Shown piece by piece: positions 35,717 through 45,238 of a stretch of 64,000 nucleotides of DNA. Position numbers and translations under genes: made by a program. The stretch covers positions 62,001-126,000 of the forward strand of contig NZ_JADLQO010000008.1 in assembly GCF_015477775.1 (NCBI RefSeq), written 5' to 3'. The notes below the pieces were generated by a model. That model worked only from the letters and a program-made list of their open reading frames with translations, did no database searches and was not told where the DNA came from. How positions within the stretch are numbered: the first letter of the stretch is position 1; each line of letters opens with the position of its first letter. The DNA comes from Nocardia abscessus. Lineage in GTDB: Bacteria > Actinomycetota > Actinomycetes > Mycobacteriales > Mycobacteriaceae.

Positions 35717-36865
35717 GTGGCGATGCAGGTAAGGTCTATTTCCGCCGAGGCGGAGTCGCCGGGCCTGAGCGACGCCCGGCTGGCGATCGCGGCGGCGCGA
35801 CGGGTCGTGGTGAAGATCGGTTCGTCGGCGCTGACCAGTCTGAAAGGCGGCCTGGACACCGCGCGGCTGGATCGGCTCGCCGACGCGGTCGAGGCACGGA
35901 TGCGCGCCGGATCCGATGTGGTCGTGGTGTCCTCCGGCGCGATCGGCGCGGGTATCGCGCCGCTCGGCCTGTCCAGCCGTCCGCGTGATCTGGCGACCAA
36001 ACAGGCGGCCGCGAGCGTTGGACAGCTGGCGCTCGCGCACGCCTGGGGCACCTCGTTCGCCCGCTACGGCCGCACGGTCGGCCAGGTGCTCTTGAGCGCC
36101 GACGACTTCGCGCGCCGCGAGCACCACCGCAACGCGCAGCGCACCCTCGATCGCCTGCGCTCGCTCGGCGCGGTGGCCGTGGTGAACGAGAACGACACGG
36201 TCGCGACGGAAGAGATCCGCTTCGGCGACAACGACCGGCTCGCCGCGCTGGTCGCCCACCTGGTGGGCGCCGACGCGCTCGTGCTGCTGTCGGATGTGGA
36301 CGGACTGTACGACGGCGACCCGCGCAAGGGCGCGGCGACGCTGATTCCCGAGGTGCGCAGCAGCGCCGACTTGGACGGCGTCATCGCGGGCAGCGGGGGC
36401 GCGCTCGGTACCGGTGGCATGGCGTCCAAGTTGTCGGCGGCGCGGTTGGCCGCCGACGCGGGCGTGCCGGTGCTGCTGGCCGCCGCCACCTCGGCCGCCA
36501 CCGCGCTGACCACCGGCACCGTCGGCACCGCTTTCGCGGCGCGCCCGGTGCGGTTGTCCGCCCGCAAGTTCTGGGTCCGGCACGCCGCGGACAGCCGCGG
36601 CGCACTGCTGATCGACGACGGTGCCGTCCAAGCGGTGGCGCACCGGCGCCGGTCGCTGCTCGCGGCCGGGATCGTTGGCGTCCGGGGCCGCTTCTACGGC
36701 GGCGACGTGGTGGATCTGGTGGCCCCCGACAACCGGATCGTCGCCCGGGGCGTCGTCGAATACGACAGCACCGAACTGGCGGGCATGCTCGGCCGCTCCA
36801 CCGCCGAACTCCCCGACACGATGCAACGCCCCGTCATCCACGCCGACGACCTGGTCAAGGTCTGA
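35717..36865 (+). CDS. proB: Glutamate 5-kinase
   Basis: 382 residues, first step of proline synthesis. The amino-acid-kinase domain begins RRVVVKIGSSALT (about 29-41) and has VVVVSSGAIGAGIAPLGL, VVNENDTVAT and LLSDVDGLYDGDPR. The C-terminal PUA domain starts near 280. GTG 35717 has GGGAG 4 nt upstream; ATG 35723 is equally likely. It follows obg by 48 bp. The partner proA lies about 22 kb downstream, with an accessory block between. Confidence 0.96.
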   Translation: MAMQVRSISAEAESPGLSDARLAIAAARRVVVKIGSSALTSLKGGLDTARLDRLADAVEARMRAGSDVVVVSSGAIGAGIAPLGLSSRPRDLATKQAAASVGQLALAHAWGTSFARYGRTVGQVLLSADDFARREHHRNAQRTLDRLRSLGAVAVVNENDTVATEEIRFGDNDRLAALVAHLVGADALVLLSDVDGLYDGDPRKGAATLIPEVRSSADLDGVIAGSGGALGTGGMASKLSAARLAADAGVPVLLAAATSAATALTTGTVGTAFAARPVRLSARKFWVRHAADSRGALLIDDGAVQAVAHRRRSLLAAGIVGVRGRFYGGDVVDLVAPDNRIVARGVVEYDSTELAGMLGRSTAELPDTMQRPVIHADDLVKV

Positions 36866-37588
36866 TCGCACAGCGAATGCTCGACCGTGTGGGACCACGC
36901 AGATCCCCGCGTTCGGTCGGTCGCGGCACCACCCCGTGACCCAGAATCCATTCGGTCGTGTAAGCGCAAGCGTGTTTCGCGTGTGACGGATCTCCGGCGA
37001 GCGTTTCTCGTCGGCGTGGAATCCGCTGGGCGGTGGCGATCGCTTCGGCTTTGACCGCAGGGGCGACCTGCATGAGGGGTGCGCCGAGCCCGGTCACGGA
37101 TTGGTCCAGCCGCGGCTGGACTGTCATGGCGACGCGAGCAGGACCAGGCCGGGCCGTTCGCGAAACCGGCTGACACCACGGTGTTGGGCGCTCTGGTCTG
37201 TCGAGATGGCGTGGTGAGGATATCCGTACGCGGTTTCGTGCCGGGTGGGTCTCGGCTGGAGCGGCATGGCCGTCGACGGGATCGAACGGTCGGCCATCCG
37301 ATAACTGCGGTGCTTCGTAGCGAATGGGGCCGTCGACCGGCACGGCGCTGTGCCTGTCGCCCACCGAATGCGCTGAGGTGGAGTGTCTTCGGAGCATGTC
37401 ACGGATCGCATGATCGTGCGTTCGGGTCGGCCCGCGTTGCCGGGTCGGCCGTGTTGCCGGTGGAGTGCCGTGGGTGTCAGCCGGAGCGGACGCGACAGTT
37501 CGTGGCAGCCGTCGGCCGGAACCGTGCTGCCGTGATGACCGGAAACTGCCGACCCATCGCCGTGGCGACGAGGTTCGCGGATCGTCCG
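36866..37588. other. 723-bp gap without a recognisable gene
   Basis: It lies between proB and the PPE-like gene. Frames are present on both strands but none has a convincing start, ribosome site or family likeness. CGTGT-type short repeats occur near 36955-36984. It marks the start of the accessory block and may hold decayed sequence. Confidence 0.4.
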
Positions 37589-38941
37589 TCAGGACGGGAC
37601 CACGCCGGGTTGATTGGTCGTGGGTATCTGCTGTTGGTTGCCTTCCACCGGGCCGGTGACGCCGGGTTGGCCACCGGGGTCGGGCAGCGGGACCTCGGGC
37701 CTGGCAGGGCCGGGAGCCGGGGGCTGCGCGGGTGGAGCGGGGGGTGGGCTCGGTGGCTGGATCTGCGTTTGGGGCGGGCTCGGCGGTTCCGGGCTCGGCG
37801 CGGGTGGAGGCGGAGGTGGCGCCGATGAGCTCGGTGGTGGGGCCGGTTCCGGGCTCGGCGGCGCGGGCGGAGGCGGTGGCGGTGCCGATGAGTTCGGTGG
37901 GACTGGTCCCGGGCTCGGCGGTGCGGGTGGTGGAGGAGGTGGCGCCGATGAGCTCGGTGGTGGGACTGGTTCCGGGCTCGGCGGCGCAGGAGGAGGCGGT
38001 GGCGGTGCCGATGAACTCGGCGGTTGAACTGGCTCCGGGATATTCGGTGCAGGAGAAGGGCTCGGTGGCGTCGGAGTGGTGGGCGGCGCCTGCTGCGTCG
38101 GCGGAGCCGGTTGGGGGGACGGTGTCGGCTCTTGGGACGGTGTGGGCTGTGGCGTCGGCGTCTGGGTAGACGGCGCTTGCTGCGGCGGGGGAGCCTGCTG
38201 GGTGGGTGGCGCCGAAGGTGGCTGCTGGGTCTCCGGCTTCGCCTGGGCGGGCGGTGCCGGATTGTGCGACGGCTCGGACGATTCCGGCGCGGCAGGTGCG
38301 GGTTGCGGTGTCCGCGGCGACCATTGGCCGTTCGGCGGCGTTTGCTCGGGCGTGGCGTATCTCGGCGCGCCAGGGGGCACCGAGCGCGGCGCGGACGGCG
38401 CCGTTATCGCGGGCGGCGGGGGCAGCGCGGGCACGGCGGTTCCCGCCGCGGAATAGGCGGGCTTGTAGACCATGTTCATCGCGAGCACGGCCTCCTGACG
38501 CATCGCCTCCTGCGCCATCTGCGCGTTGATGACGTGCGCGGCTTCCAGCAGTTGCGCGATCGCGCCGACGGGTCCGGAGGCGCCGGGCGGCACCACCGCG
38601 AGTTTCACCGCTTCGGCGGCCGCGGCGACCCCGCCGAGCCGGGCGCCCACCTGGCCGAGCACGGCGGCCAGCTCGTCGGCCGACGCCGCGAAACTGCGGG
38701 CGGATGCCTGGGCCGCGTCGGCCGCGGCGCCTTTCCATTCGGCCGAGTCCATCACGCGGTCCACACCGCCGCGAGTGAGCGGGAACGAAGTGGTGAGCGC
38801 CCCGGCCACCTCGATCCAGGCCGTCGACGCGCGCAGTACCTGCGCCGCGTCGATCTGCTGTGCCTTCGCGTAGATCTCCTCGTGCCGCATCGACTCGAAG
38901 TGCTCCATCGAGTTGATGTAGGTGGGATCGGAGCCGGTCAT
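37589..38941 (-). CDS. PPE/WXG-like ESX-type protein with proline-rich tail
   Basis: 450 residues. The first 180 or so are helical and Ala-rich with a WKG turn (Trp69-Gly71) of the WXG/PPE kind, suggesting a helical hairpin exported by a type VII system. From about 195 on it is almost all Pro, Ser, Ala, Gln and Thr. It contains about four 19-21-residue units built on SSSAPPPPPPAPPSP, encoded by 57-63-bp DNA repeats in 37801-38040. No signal peptide. Its ATG overlaps the stop of the preceding gene (38938-38941). It may be a surface or wall-associated substrate; the exact role is unknown. Confidence 0.75.
   Translation of the reverse strand: MTGSDPTYINSMEHFESMRHEEIYAKAQQIDAAQVLRASTAWIEVAGALTTSFPLTRGGVDRVMDSAEWKGAAADAAQASARSFAASADELAAVLGQVGARLGGVAAAAEAVKLAVVPPGASGPVGAIAQLLEAAHVINAQMAQEAMRQEAVLAMNMVYKPAYSAAGTAVPALPPPPAITAPSAPRSVPPGAPRYATPEQTPPNGQWSPRTPQPAPAAPESSEPSHNPAPPAQAKPETQQPPSAPPTQQAPPPQQAPSTQTPTPQPTPSQEPTPSPQPAPPTQQAPPTTPTPPSPSPAPNIPEPVQPPSSSAPPPPPPAPPSPEPVPPPSSSAPPPPPPAPPSPGPVPPNSSAPPPPPPAPPSPEPAPPPSSSAPPPPPPAPSPEPPSPPQTQIQPPSPPPAPPAQPPAPGPARPEVPLPDPGGQPGVTGPVEGNQQQIPTTNQPGVVPS
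37801..38040. repeat. Four 57-63-bp tandem repeats in the PPE-like gene
   Basis: Units start near 37801, 37861, 37921 and 37984. Each codes for a poly-Pro block followed by PSPxP and SSSA. They are similar but not identical and keep frame. Copy number could vary between strains. Confidence 0.75.
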
Positions 38942-39312
38942 CGGGGCAACCTCGTCTGGACCGCGCGCAGGGCGGCGGCGCCTGCGGCGTCGGCCTCTTC
39001 GAACAGTCCTCCGCTGATCAAGAACGCTTCCTTCATGCGGTAGGCCGCCTCGATGTAGTGGTCGAGCAGAGCCGCCGCGTCGCGCGCCTTGTGGCTGAAG
39101 CCCGCCTGCAACTGCTGCGCGGAGACGAAACCACCGAAACCTCCTAGGTCCGCGGCGGATTCGAGGCGCTGCTGTAGGTGGATCAGCCGATCGGCCTGCC
39201 GTTCGTACATGTCGGCGCATTGCCGAGCTGCCGCCGGATCGAACTGGACGGTCCCGGCCTGCGCGGCCTCCTTGAATCGCGCGATATCGGCTCGGCTGGT
39301 CTCGATCGTCAT
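38938..39312 (-). CDS. Small helical ESX-type partner protein
   Basis: 124 residues. Two helical halves are joined by a Gly-rich turn (GGFGGFVSAQQLQAGF, about 57-72) in the position where WXG100/PE proteins turn. No Trp is present in the turn. It overlaps the PPE-like gene by 4 bp in an ATGA, so the two proteins are likely made in equal amount, as a PE-PPE-like pair would be. AGGGGTG lies 5 nt before the ATG. Confidence 0.7.
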   Translation of the reverse strand: MTIETSRADIARFKEAAQAGTVQFDPAAARQCADMYERQADRLIHLQQRLESAADLGGFGGFVSAQQLQAGFSHKARDAAALLDHYIEAAYRMKEAFLISGGLFEEADAAGAAALRAVQTRLPR

Positions 39313-39405
39313 CGCTCACCCCTGAGATCGGTCGGTCCGCCCCAGACTAACCGGAAGCCGAGTGCCGGGTCAGCAATAGTCGGCGCCCACGGCGGCGAAA
39401 ACAAG

Positions 39406-40110
39406 TTATACCGGTATGCGCTTTTGCAATTGGATGGCGATCTGCTCGGAGGAGGCGGGAGCGATGCGCACTTCGTCGCCCGCTTTGATCAGGTATCTTC
39501 CGTCGTTCCGCACGTCGATCCAGGTGTAGTGGATCGGCGGTGGCGGCGTCGGACGATCGAGCCGCGGTTCGATTCTGATGTGACCTTCGGCGGTATGCGG
39601 CTCGAGCAGCAGCTTGCGAATCCTTGGCGCGGCCTGCTGGCGCGCGCGCACCGTCTCCTGGTCGCGGACCGCGTCGCCGGACGCTGCCCGGGCGGGTTCG
39701 CGGCCCGCGGGGGTGTTCGGCAGCAGCGCCGCGATCCGGCGGCCGAGTTTCGCGCTGTGCCCGATCGAAATACGTACGCGCCCACCGAAATCCGGGCTCG
39801 CACCGGGTTCCTGCACCGCGAGCACGGCGCGGTCGTAGATGGCGGCGGCCAGCAGCCGCAGTTCGCTGCCCGGCTGATGCGCGCCGCCGATCGCCACGAT
39901 CCTGGTGTGCGGCTTGGCCAGAATGCGCAGGCAGGCCGAGAGGTCGGGGTCGGAGCCGACCGGCAGCCGTTCTACGAGGGTGATGCGCAACTTCTCCGCC
40001 TCGTCCTCGGTGCGGGGCGTCTCCAGGATGCGCAGCGGGTACGGGTGGCGATCCAGGTCGGTTTCGCGCCAGATATGGGCGAACTCGTCCGGAGTGAAGG
40101 TCCATTCCAC
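39406..40110 (-). CDS. EspG-family ESX secretion-associated chaperone
   Basis: 234 residues. The opening WTFTPDEFAHIWRETDLDRHPYPL is the EspG signature, and RISIGHSAKLGRRIAALLP fits the C-terminal half. EspG proteins hold PPE proteins in soluble form until ESX export. GTG 40110 has GAGGAT 11 nt upstream. The PE- and PPE-like genes lie just downstream on the same strand (93-bp gap), so the three form a chaperone-substrate set. No ESX membrane or ATPase gene lies in the window. Confidence 0.85.
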   Translation of the reverse strand: MEWTFTPDEFAHIWRETDLDRHPYPLRILETPRTEDEAEKLRITLVERLPVGSDPDLSACLRILAKPHTRIVAIGGAHQPGSELRLLAAAIYDRAVLAVQEPGASPDFGGRVRISIGHSAKLGRRIAALLPNTPAGREPARAASGDAVRDQETVRARQQAAPRIRKLLLEPHTAEGHIRIEPRLDRPTPPPPIHYTWIDVRNDGRYLIKAGDEVRIAPASSEQIAIQLQKRIPV

Positions 40111-40385
40111 GGCCGCATCACATCCTCACGAACCCGCCGATGCTGCTCGTAGCCTAGCGGTTCCGACGCCGGGACCGCAGATCTCCCACGCGGCACGCCA
40201 CGACCCCGGCGGGCGTGACCGGTATCCAGCCTGAAAAACCGTGCTTTCGTGACGGTGTCGCGCTCGATTGTGCCCTCCGATTCTGCTGGAATATCCGTAG
40301 AGGTTCGGGGACGCACAGGGGGCGAAGTAGAAGCCCCCGCACGGCAACAACCGGGTACGGCCGAGATCTGCCGAGGAGGATTGCG

Positions 40386-40742
40386 GTGCACACCATGATG
40401 CGGCGCGTGGGCGCGGGAACCGGTCTGCTGTTTCTTGTCGGCGGTGTCGCCGCCCTGGCCGGAGCTGGGCCCGCCGCCGCCGAGCCGACCGGCTGCTACG
40501 TCGACCGCGGCGTCACCGACGCGGCCGCCCTGTGCCACAGCGGCGAGGGCGCGTCGGTGCTGGACGCCGAGTGTTTCGGTCTCTTCCTGCCGTCGGTGCG
40601 GTCCGGGCCGATGTTCGGCTACTACAGCGGCTTCGAGTCGAAGGAGACGCCGGTCGGCAAGCCGATGCGCGTCACCTGTGTGGCCGACGGCGCCGTAGGG
40701 ATCGCCACCCTGGCGTTCGTCGTTCCCGCCGCGGCGTCGTAG
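40386..40742 (+). CDS. Small secreted protein
   Basis: 118 residues with a signal peptide (MMRRVGAGTGLLFLVGGVAALAGAGPAAA, cleavage after AAA-E likely), leaving a mature protein of about 85 residues with four Cys, probably two disulfides. No family is recognised. GTG 40386 is chosen for GAGGAGGA 5 nt upstream. It converges with the methyltransferase gene. Confidence 0.7.
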   Translation: MHTMMRRVGAGTGLLFLVGGVAALAGAGPAAAEPTGCYVDRGVTDAAALCHSGEGASVLDAECFGLFLPSVRSGPMFGYYSGFESKETPVGKPMRVTCVADGAVGIATLAFVVPAAAS

Positions 40743-40784
40743 CGGCGAACTCGTTCACAGGACCGGGTTTCGCCGCCCGAGTGG

Positions 40785-41879
40785 TCAACTCGGCCGGGCC
40801 TCCAGCACGTTGTCCGGAGAAGCCGTCGGCACGCACCGGGTCAGCGTGAAGCCGTGCCGGGCCAGGAACTCCCGGTACTCGGCCTCGGTGCGTTCCCGGC
40901 CGCCCGCATTGACCAGCATCTCCAGGTCGATGAATTTGCTCGGGTGCGGCGCGGTGTGCTCGGGGACGACCAGTTCGACGATCAGCAACCGGGCGTCGGG
41001 AGCCATCGCCGCTCGCAGCGTGCGCAGAATTCGCGACGCGTCCGGTTCGGCCCAGTCGTGCAGGATGTGCTTGAGGATGTAGGCGTCGCCGCCTTCGGGA
41101 ACCCTGTCGAAGAACGATCCGCTCTCCACCGCGCAGCGTTCGGCGAGACCCAGTTCGGCGAGCCGGGCGGGCGCCGAGGCGACCACCTCGGGCAGGTCGA
41201 AGAGGACGCCACGCGATCGTGGCGCACGGCGCAGGATTTCGGTGATCAGCGTTCCTTCGCCGCCGCCGACGTCGACCAGGGTCTGGTAGCGGCCGAAATC
41301 GTAGGCGGCGAACAGCGGTTCCATCGCCAGGGTGCCGATGCTGGTCATCGCGCGGTCGAACAGTTCGCCCAGTTCGCGGTCGTGCTGGACGTATTCGAAG
41401 AACGGCATCCCGTCCAGCTTCTCGCCGACCGGCTCGCCGGTGCGGACGGCCTCGACCAGGTGCGACCAGTGGTTGCGGTGACCGGGCGAACCGAAGAACA
41501 GCACCGCGTCGCGCAACGAGACGTCCGCGTCACGGCGCAGGGCCCGCGCCATCGGCGTCAGCGCGTATCGTCCGTCGCGCCGCTGGGTGAAGATGCCGTG
41601 ACTGATCAGCAGCCGCAGCAACCGTCGCAACGCGTCCTCGTCGGCGCCGACCGCCGCAGCGAGTTCCGCGCCCGACCGCGGTCCCGCCGCGAGCTCGTCG
41701 GCCACGCCGAGCGCCGCGGCGGCATGGATGGCCTGGGTGATCCATCCGGCCGCGATCAGCTCCATCAGCGCGACGTGGCCCGGCACCAGTTTGCGGAACG
41801 CGACGGCCAGCGCGCCGCGCACCGATTCGACGGCCCGTACCAGCGGCAGCGGAGGGATTCTCGGTCGGTCGGACGCCAC
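40785..41879 (-). CDS. SAM-dependent O-methyltransferase (PF00891 type)
   Basis: 364 residues. An N-terminal winged-helix dimer domain (WITQAIHAAAALGVADEL, ELAAAVGADEDALRRLLRLL) is followed by the SAM fold (TLVDVGGGEGTLITEIL, about 207-223) and the catalytic His region LKHILHDWAEPDA. Relatives methylate hydroxyls in aromatic or antibiotic pathways. GTG 41879 has GGAG about 5 nt upstream. It is the last gene of a set on the minus strand and follows the MerR gene by 40 bp. Confidence 0.87.
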   Translation of the reverse strand: MASDRPRIPPLPLVRAVESVRGALAVAFRKLVPGHVALMELIAAGWITQAIHAAAALGVADELAAGPRSGAELAAAVGADEDALRRLLRLLISHGIFTQRRDGRYALTPMARALRRDADVSLRDAVLFFGSPGHRNHWSHLVEAVRTGEPVGEKLDGMPFFEYVQHDRELGELFDRAMTSIGTLAMEPLFAAYDFGRYQTLVDVGGGEGTLITEILRRAPRSRGVLFDLPEVVASAPARLAELGLAERCAVESGSFFDRVPEGGDAYILKHILHDWAEPDASRILRTLRAAMAPDARLLIVELVVPEHTAPHPSKFIDLEMLVNAGGRERTEAEYREFLARHGFTLTRCVPTASPDNVLEARPS

Positions 41880-41919
41880 AGCGACTCCATCCGTCGAAGG
41901 TCGGCACTCTGCGCTTTGT

Positions 41920-42699
41920 CTAGGAGGGTACGTCGCGACCGGATTCGCTGCGCTGTTTCTCTCCGGCCGCCGTGGCGAGGTAGTCGCCGAGTTCGCGTCG
42001 CAGCGTGACGTCCAGCGAGCGGGCGAGCGTGGCGTGGACCGAGGCCACGGCGAGTTCGCGCATCTTGTTGAGCATCGTTGTGGTGTCGGCGATTTCGCTG
42101 CTGGTGTCGGGCATCCAGCCGGGGCCGTGTTCGTCGATGATGTGCTGTTTGGCGGCGGTGATCATGATGTGGGTGATGTCATCGATCCGGTCGGCCACCT
42201 TGGCGTAGATCTCGACGAGCGTGCGCAGTTCGAGGCCGTACTCGTGCAGTTCGGCGAACGAGGTGAGCAGCTGGGTCTCGGTGAACACCACCGTGTCGCC
42301 CTCCAGCCGGACCAGCTTCATCTCGCGCAGCCGGTCGACCAGCTCGTCGGCCTCGGCGCCGAGGATGGTGCCGATCAGCTCGCGAGGCACCTCGAAGGTC
42401 TCGTCCTTGGCCCAGGACGCCGTGACGGCGTGTTGCAGGCCGAGCACCTCGGTGAGGTCCTTGCCGGTCTCCCAGCTGGTGATGAAGTCGGCGATGTGCG
42501 CGGTGGTGAAGCCGCGCTGCAGCAGCGCGTCGATCAAGCGCAGCCGCTCCAGGTGCGCGTCGTCGTAGATGCTGGCCCGGCCGTCCTTGCCGACCGGTGG
42601 CGGCAGCAGACCGCGCTCCTGGTAAGCGCGCACGTTGCGGGTGGTGGTGCCCGCGGCGCGCGCGAGGTCATCGATCCGGTACTCCGGCGTCGACCTCAC
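41920..42699 (-). CDS. MerR-family transcriptional regulator
   Basis: 259 residues. The N-terminal MerR HTH is YRIDDLARAAGTTTRNVRAYQERGLLPPPVGKDGRASIYDDAHLERLRLI (about 7-56), followed by a long helical ligand or dimer domain. No metal-binding Cys, so it is not a metal sensor. GTG 42699 is the likely start, as GAGGGAG overlaps it closely. It sits inside the oxidative operon, so it is a plausible controller of the operator at 47143-47168. Confidence 0.85.
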   Translation of the reverse strand: MRSTPEYRIDDLARAAGTTTRNVRAYQERGLLPPPVGKDGRASIYDDAHLERLRLIDALLQRGFTTAHIADFITSWETGKDLTEVLGLQHAVTASWAKDETFEVPRELIGTILGAEADELVDRLREMKLVRLEGDTVVFTETQLLTSFAELHEYGLELRTLVEIYAKVADRIDDITHIMITAAKQHIIDEHGPGWMPDTSSEIADTTTMLNKMRELAVASVHATLARSLDVTLRRELGDYLATAAGEKQRSESGRDVPS

Positions 42700-42793
42700 C
42701 TCCCTCGCTGACCACGGCGCCGATGGACCGGCGGCGCGCTGCTGAACTCCCTGCGGACCGAGTCTATCGTCCGCGCCGCCGGTCCCTCGGCAC

Positions 42794-44299
42794 CTAGGAA
42801 ACCGGTGCGACCCGTGGTTGCCGCTGGTCGGCGCCGGATTCGACCACGAGGTAGTCGTCGAGATCCACCGCGCGCAGCTGGTGGACGTACTCGGTGGCGA
42901 ACCCCGGATACATCGTGGCGTTGAAGCCGTCCTCGGTGAGATACCAGCTGCGGCATCCCGAGTTCCAGGTGGTGGCCGACAGCCTGCGCTGGATGGCGGC
43001 GTTGTAGCGGTCCTGCCGATCCCGCCGCACGTCCAGCATCCGCAGATCCCGGTCCAGGATGAGGCCGATCGCGCCGACCAGGTAGTCGATCTGGGCTTCC
43101 ATGTAGACCAGCGCCGAGTTGTGGCCCGGCCCGGAATTGGGTCCGAACGTGAGATACAGATTGGGGTATCCGGACACCGCGACGCTCTTGTAGGCGTAGG
43201 CGCCACGCGACCATTCGTCCGCGAGGACCCGGCCGTCGCGCCCGACCACCGGCACGGGCGTCCCGGTCTTGGAGACGTCGAATCCGGTCGCGAAGACGAT
43301 GCAATCCGCTTGGTGCTCGATGCCTTCCGCGGTGCGGATGCCGTGCTCGGAGATTCGGGCGATCGGCCAGGTGATCAGCTTGCAGTTGTCCCGTTGCAGG
43401 GCGGGGTAGTAGTCGTCGGTCATCAGCAGGCGTTTGCAGCCGGCCCGGAAGTCCGGGGTGAGCTGGCGGCGCAACCACGGGTCCTTGACCTGCCTGCGCA
43501 GCTGCGCTTTGCCGACCAGCTCGACCACCCTGGTCAGCGGCGTGTTCCAGACCACGCCCAGCGCCACCGACTCGTGTCCGTAGAACCAGGCGCGCCGGGC
43601 CAGTTGTTCGGCGGCGGGCACCCGGCGGTAGAGCTCCTTGGTCAGGCCGTTGGTCTGCCGGTTGATCCGTGGCAGCACCCACCCGGGCGTGCGCTGGAAC
43701 ACCTTCACCGAGGCGGCCTTCTCGACCAGTTCCGGAATGATCTGGACCGCGCTGGCCCCTGTGCCCACGACCGCGACGCGCTTACCGGTGAAGTCGTAGT
43801 CGTGATCCCAGCGGGCACTGTGGATCTTGTGACCCTGATAGGTCTCGATGCCGCGGATATTCGGGAGACTGGCGTTGGCCAGCGGCCCCGACGCCAGCAC
43901 CACGGTGCGGGCGAGGATCGGATGCGCGTGGCCCTCGACAGCGACTTCCCAGACTCCGGCCTGCTCGTCGAACACGATGCCGGTGACGTTGTGCCCGAAC
44001 CGCAGGTGCGAGCCGAGCCCGAATTCCGCGGCCATCGCCTCGATGTAGCCGAGGATCTCGTTGCTCCCGGAGTAGGTGCGCGACCAGTCCGGGTTGGGCG
44101 CGAAACTGTAGGAGTACAGCCGAGACGGAATGTCGCACGCCGCACCGGGATAGGTGTTGTCGCGCCAGGTGCCGCCGATCGCCGTGCCGCGCTCGAAGAT
44201 CGCGAAATCGTGGATTCCGCGCTGCTTCAACCGGATGGCCGTGCCGATTCCGGCGAACCCGCCGCCGATGACGGCGACATCCAAGGTGTGCGTGCTCAT
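42794..44299 (-). CDS. Baeyer-Villiger-type flavin monooxygenase
   Basis: 501 residues. The FAD fold is VAVIGGGFAGIGTAIRL (about 8-24), then GGTWRDNTYPGAACDIPS and the BVMO fingerprint YQGHKIHSARWDHD (154-167, close to FxGxxxHxxxWP). The NADPH fold is VAVVGTGASAVQI (175-187). Such enzymes insert oxygen next to a ketone, giving an ester. ATG 44299 has AGGGA 5-6 nt upstream; ATG 44314 forms ATGA with the diiron gene stop and is the alternative. The upstream esterase and SDR fit a ketone-ester-acid route. Confidence 0.9.
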   Translation of the reverse strand: MSTHTLDVAVIGGGFAGIGTAIRLKQRGIHDFAIFERGTAIGGTWRDNTYPGAACDIPSRLYSYSFAPNPDWSRTYSGSNEILGYIEAMAAEFGLGSHLRFGHNVTGIVFDEQAGVWEVAVEGHAHPILARTVVLASGPLANASLPNIRGIETYQGHKIHSARWDHDYDFTGKRVAVVGTGASAVQIIPELVEKAASVKVFQRTPGWVLPRINRQTNGLTKELYRRVPAAEQLARRAWFYGHESVALGVVWNTPLTRVVELVGKAQLRRQVKDPWLRRQLTPDFRAGCKRLLMTDDYYPALQRDNCKLITWPIARISEHGIRTAEGIEHQADCIVFATGFDVSKTGTPVPVVGRDGRVLADEWSRGAYAYKSVAVSGYPNLYLTFGPNSGPGHNSALVYMEAQIDYLVGAIGLILDRDLRMLDVRRDRQDRYNAAIQRRLSATTWNSGCRSWYLTEDGFNATMYPGFATEYVHQLRAVDLDDYLVVESGADQRQPRVAPVS

Positions 44300-44310
44300 C
44301 GAGTTCCCTG

Positions 44311-45237
44311 TCATGCCGCGGGCTCGTAGGTCAGTTCCTTCGACCAGGTCGGGTTGTTGCGCAGCAGCGCCTTCGGCATCAGCCCGGTGATCTTCACCAG
44401 CGCGTCGGCCACCACGTGGTAGGGGTGGCCGCGATCGATCACCCAGCTGCCGTGCATCTTCACGATCTGGTACATCGGAAGTCGGCGGGCGAATTCACTG
44501 CGCTCGCCGACGTTCGCGTAGCGCTTGAGCGCGCCGTAGAGCCGCTCCTCGTCGACGCCCATCGCGACGATGTTGTCGCGCATCTTGTTCAGCAGCGGTA
44601 CGTAGCTCAGCACGCCGATGATCAGCGAGGGCTTCGCCCAGCCGCCGACCAGGTCGATGAACAGCTTGCGCGCCTGCGCGTGGCCCAGCAGGTCCATCAC
44701 GGCGAAATCGACCGCGAGATGGCGGGATTCGTCGGAGTTGATCTTCTTGAACGCCTCCTGGCAGACCGGGTCCTCGATCTCGTCCATGATGAACTTGATC
44801 AGCGCGCCGTCCAGGGCGACCTCCAGCATCGGGATCACGGTGCCGAGGAACGACAGCGACATGTCGTCGGAGTACTTGTCCAGGAAGTCGATCACCAGCT
44901 TCACGTTCACGTTCGGCTGCGGGATCTCGTCACCGTCGAGCATGCCCCACCGGCGCATCAGCGCCAGCTCGGCGTTGGCGTGCTTCTGCTCCTCGGCGTG
45001 GAAGTAGCGGTAGATCTCGCGCAGCGTCTCGGTCGGCGCCTTCTTGGCCATCGCCGCGAAGCCGCGCGCGCCGACGTTCTCGATCCACATCAGGTCGGCC
45101 ATGAACGGCTTGAGCTTGGCGTGCAGTTCGGGCGTGATCGTCTCGGCGCCCGGCGCGTCCCAGTCGATGTCGGCCAGCGCCCACTGGCGGTCCTTGATCT
45201 TGCGGAGCATGTCGTCGAAGTCCATCGCGATGGCCAT
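44311..45237 (-). CDS. Ferritin-like diiron protein
   Basis: 308 residues. All six carboxylate/His ligands of a diiron four-helix protein are visible: Glu53, Glu83 with His86 (EEQKH), Glu139, and Glu170 with His173 (DESRH). This pattern is shared by desaturases, monooxygenase subunits and AurF-like N-oxygenases; the substrate cannot be told. It starts 1 bp after the SDR stop and overlaps or abuts the monooxygenase, so it is part of one operon. No reductase gene is seen. Confidence 0.85.
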   Translation of the reverse strand: MAIAMDFDDMLRKIKDRQWALADIDWDAPGAETITPELHAKLKPFMADLMWIENVGARGFAAMAKKAPTETLREIYRYFHAEEQKHANAELALMRRWGMLDGDEIPQPNVNVKLVIDFLDKYSDDMSLSFLGTVIPMLEVALDGALIKFIMDEIEDPVCQEAFKKINSDESRHLAVDFAVMDLLGHAQARKLFIDLVGGWAKPSLIIGVLSYVPLLNKMRDNIVAMGVDEERLYGALKRYANVGERSEFARRLPMYQIVKMHGSWVIDRGHPYHVVADALVKITGLMPKALLRNNPTWSKELTYEPAA

Positions 45238-45238
45238 G

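Noticed and set aside
34241..36898. Minus-strand frame of 885 codons opposite obg and proB
   Set aside because: Spans two known genes on the other strand without any motif.
37079..37828. Plus-strand frame between proB and the PPE-like gene
   Set aside because: Overlaps the PPE-like gene antisense, Arg-rich without motifs, no start signal.
37801..38040. Regular repeats as a CRISPR array
   Set aside because: Units are contiguous, in frame and code for proline blocks; no unique spacers or cas genes.
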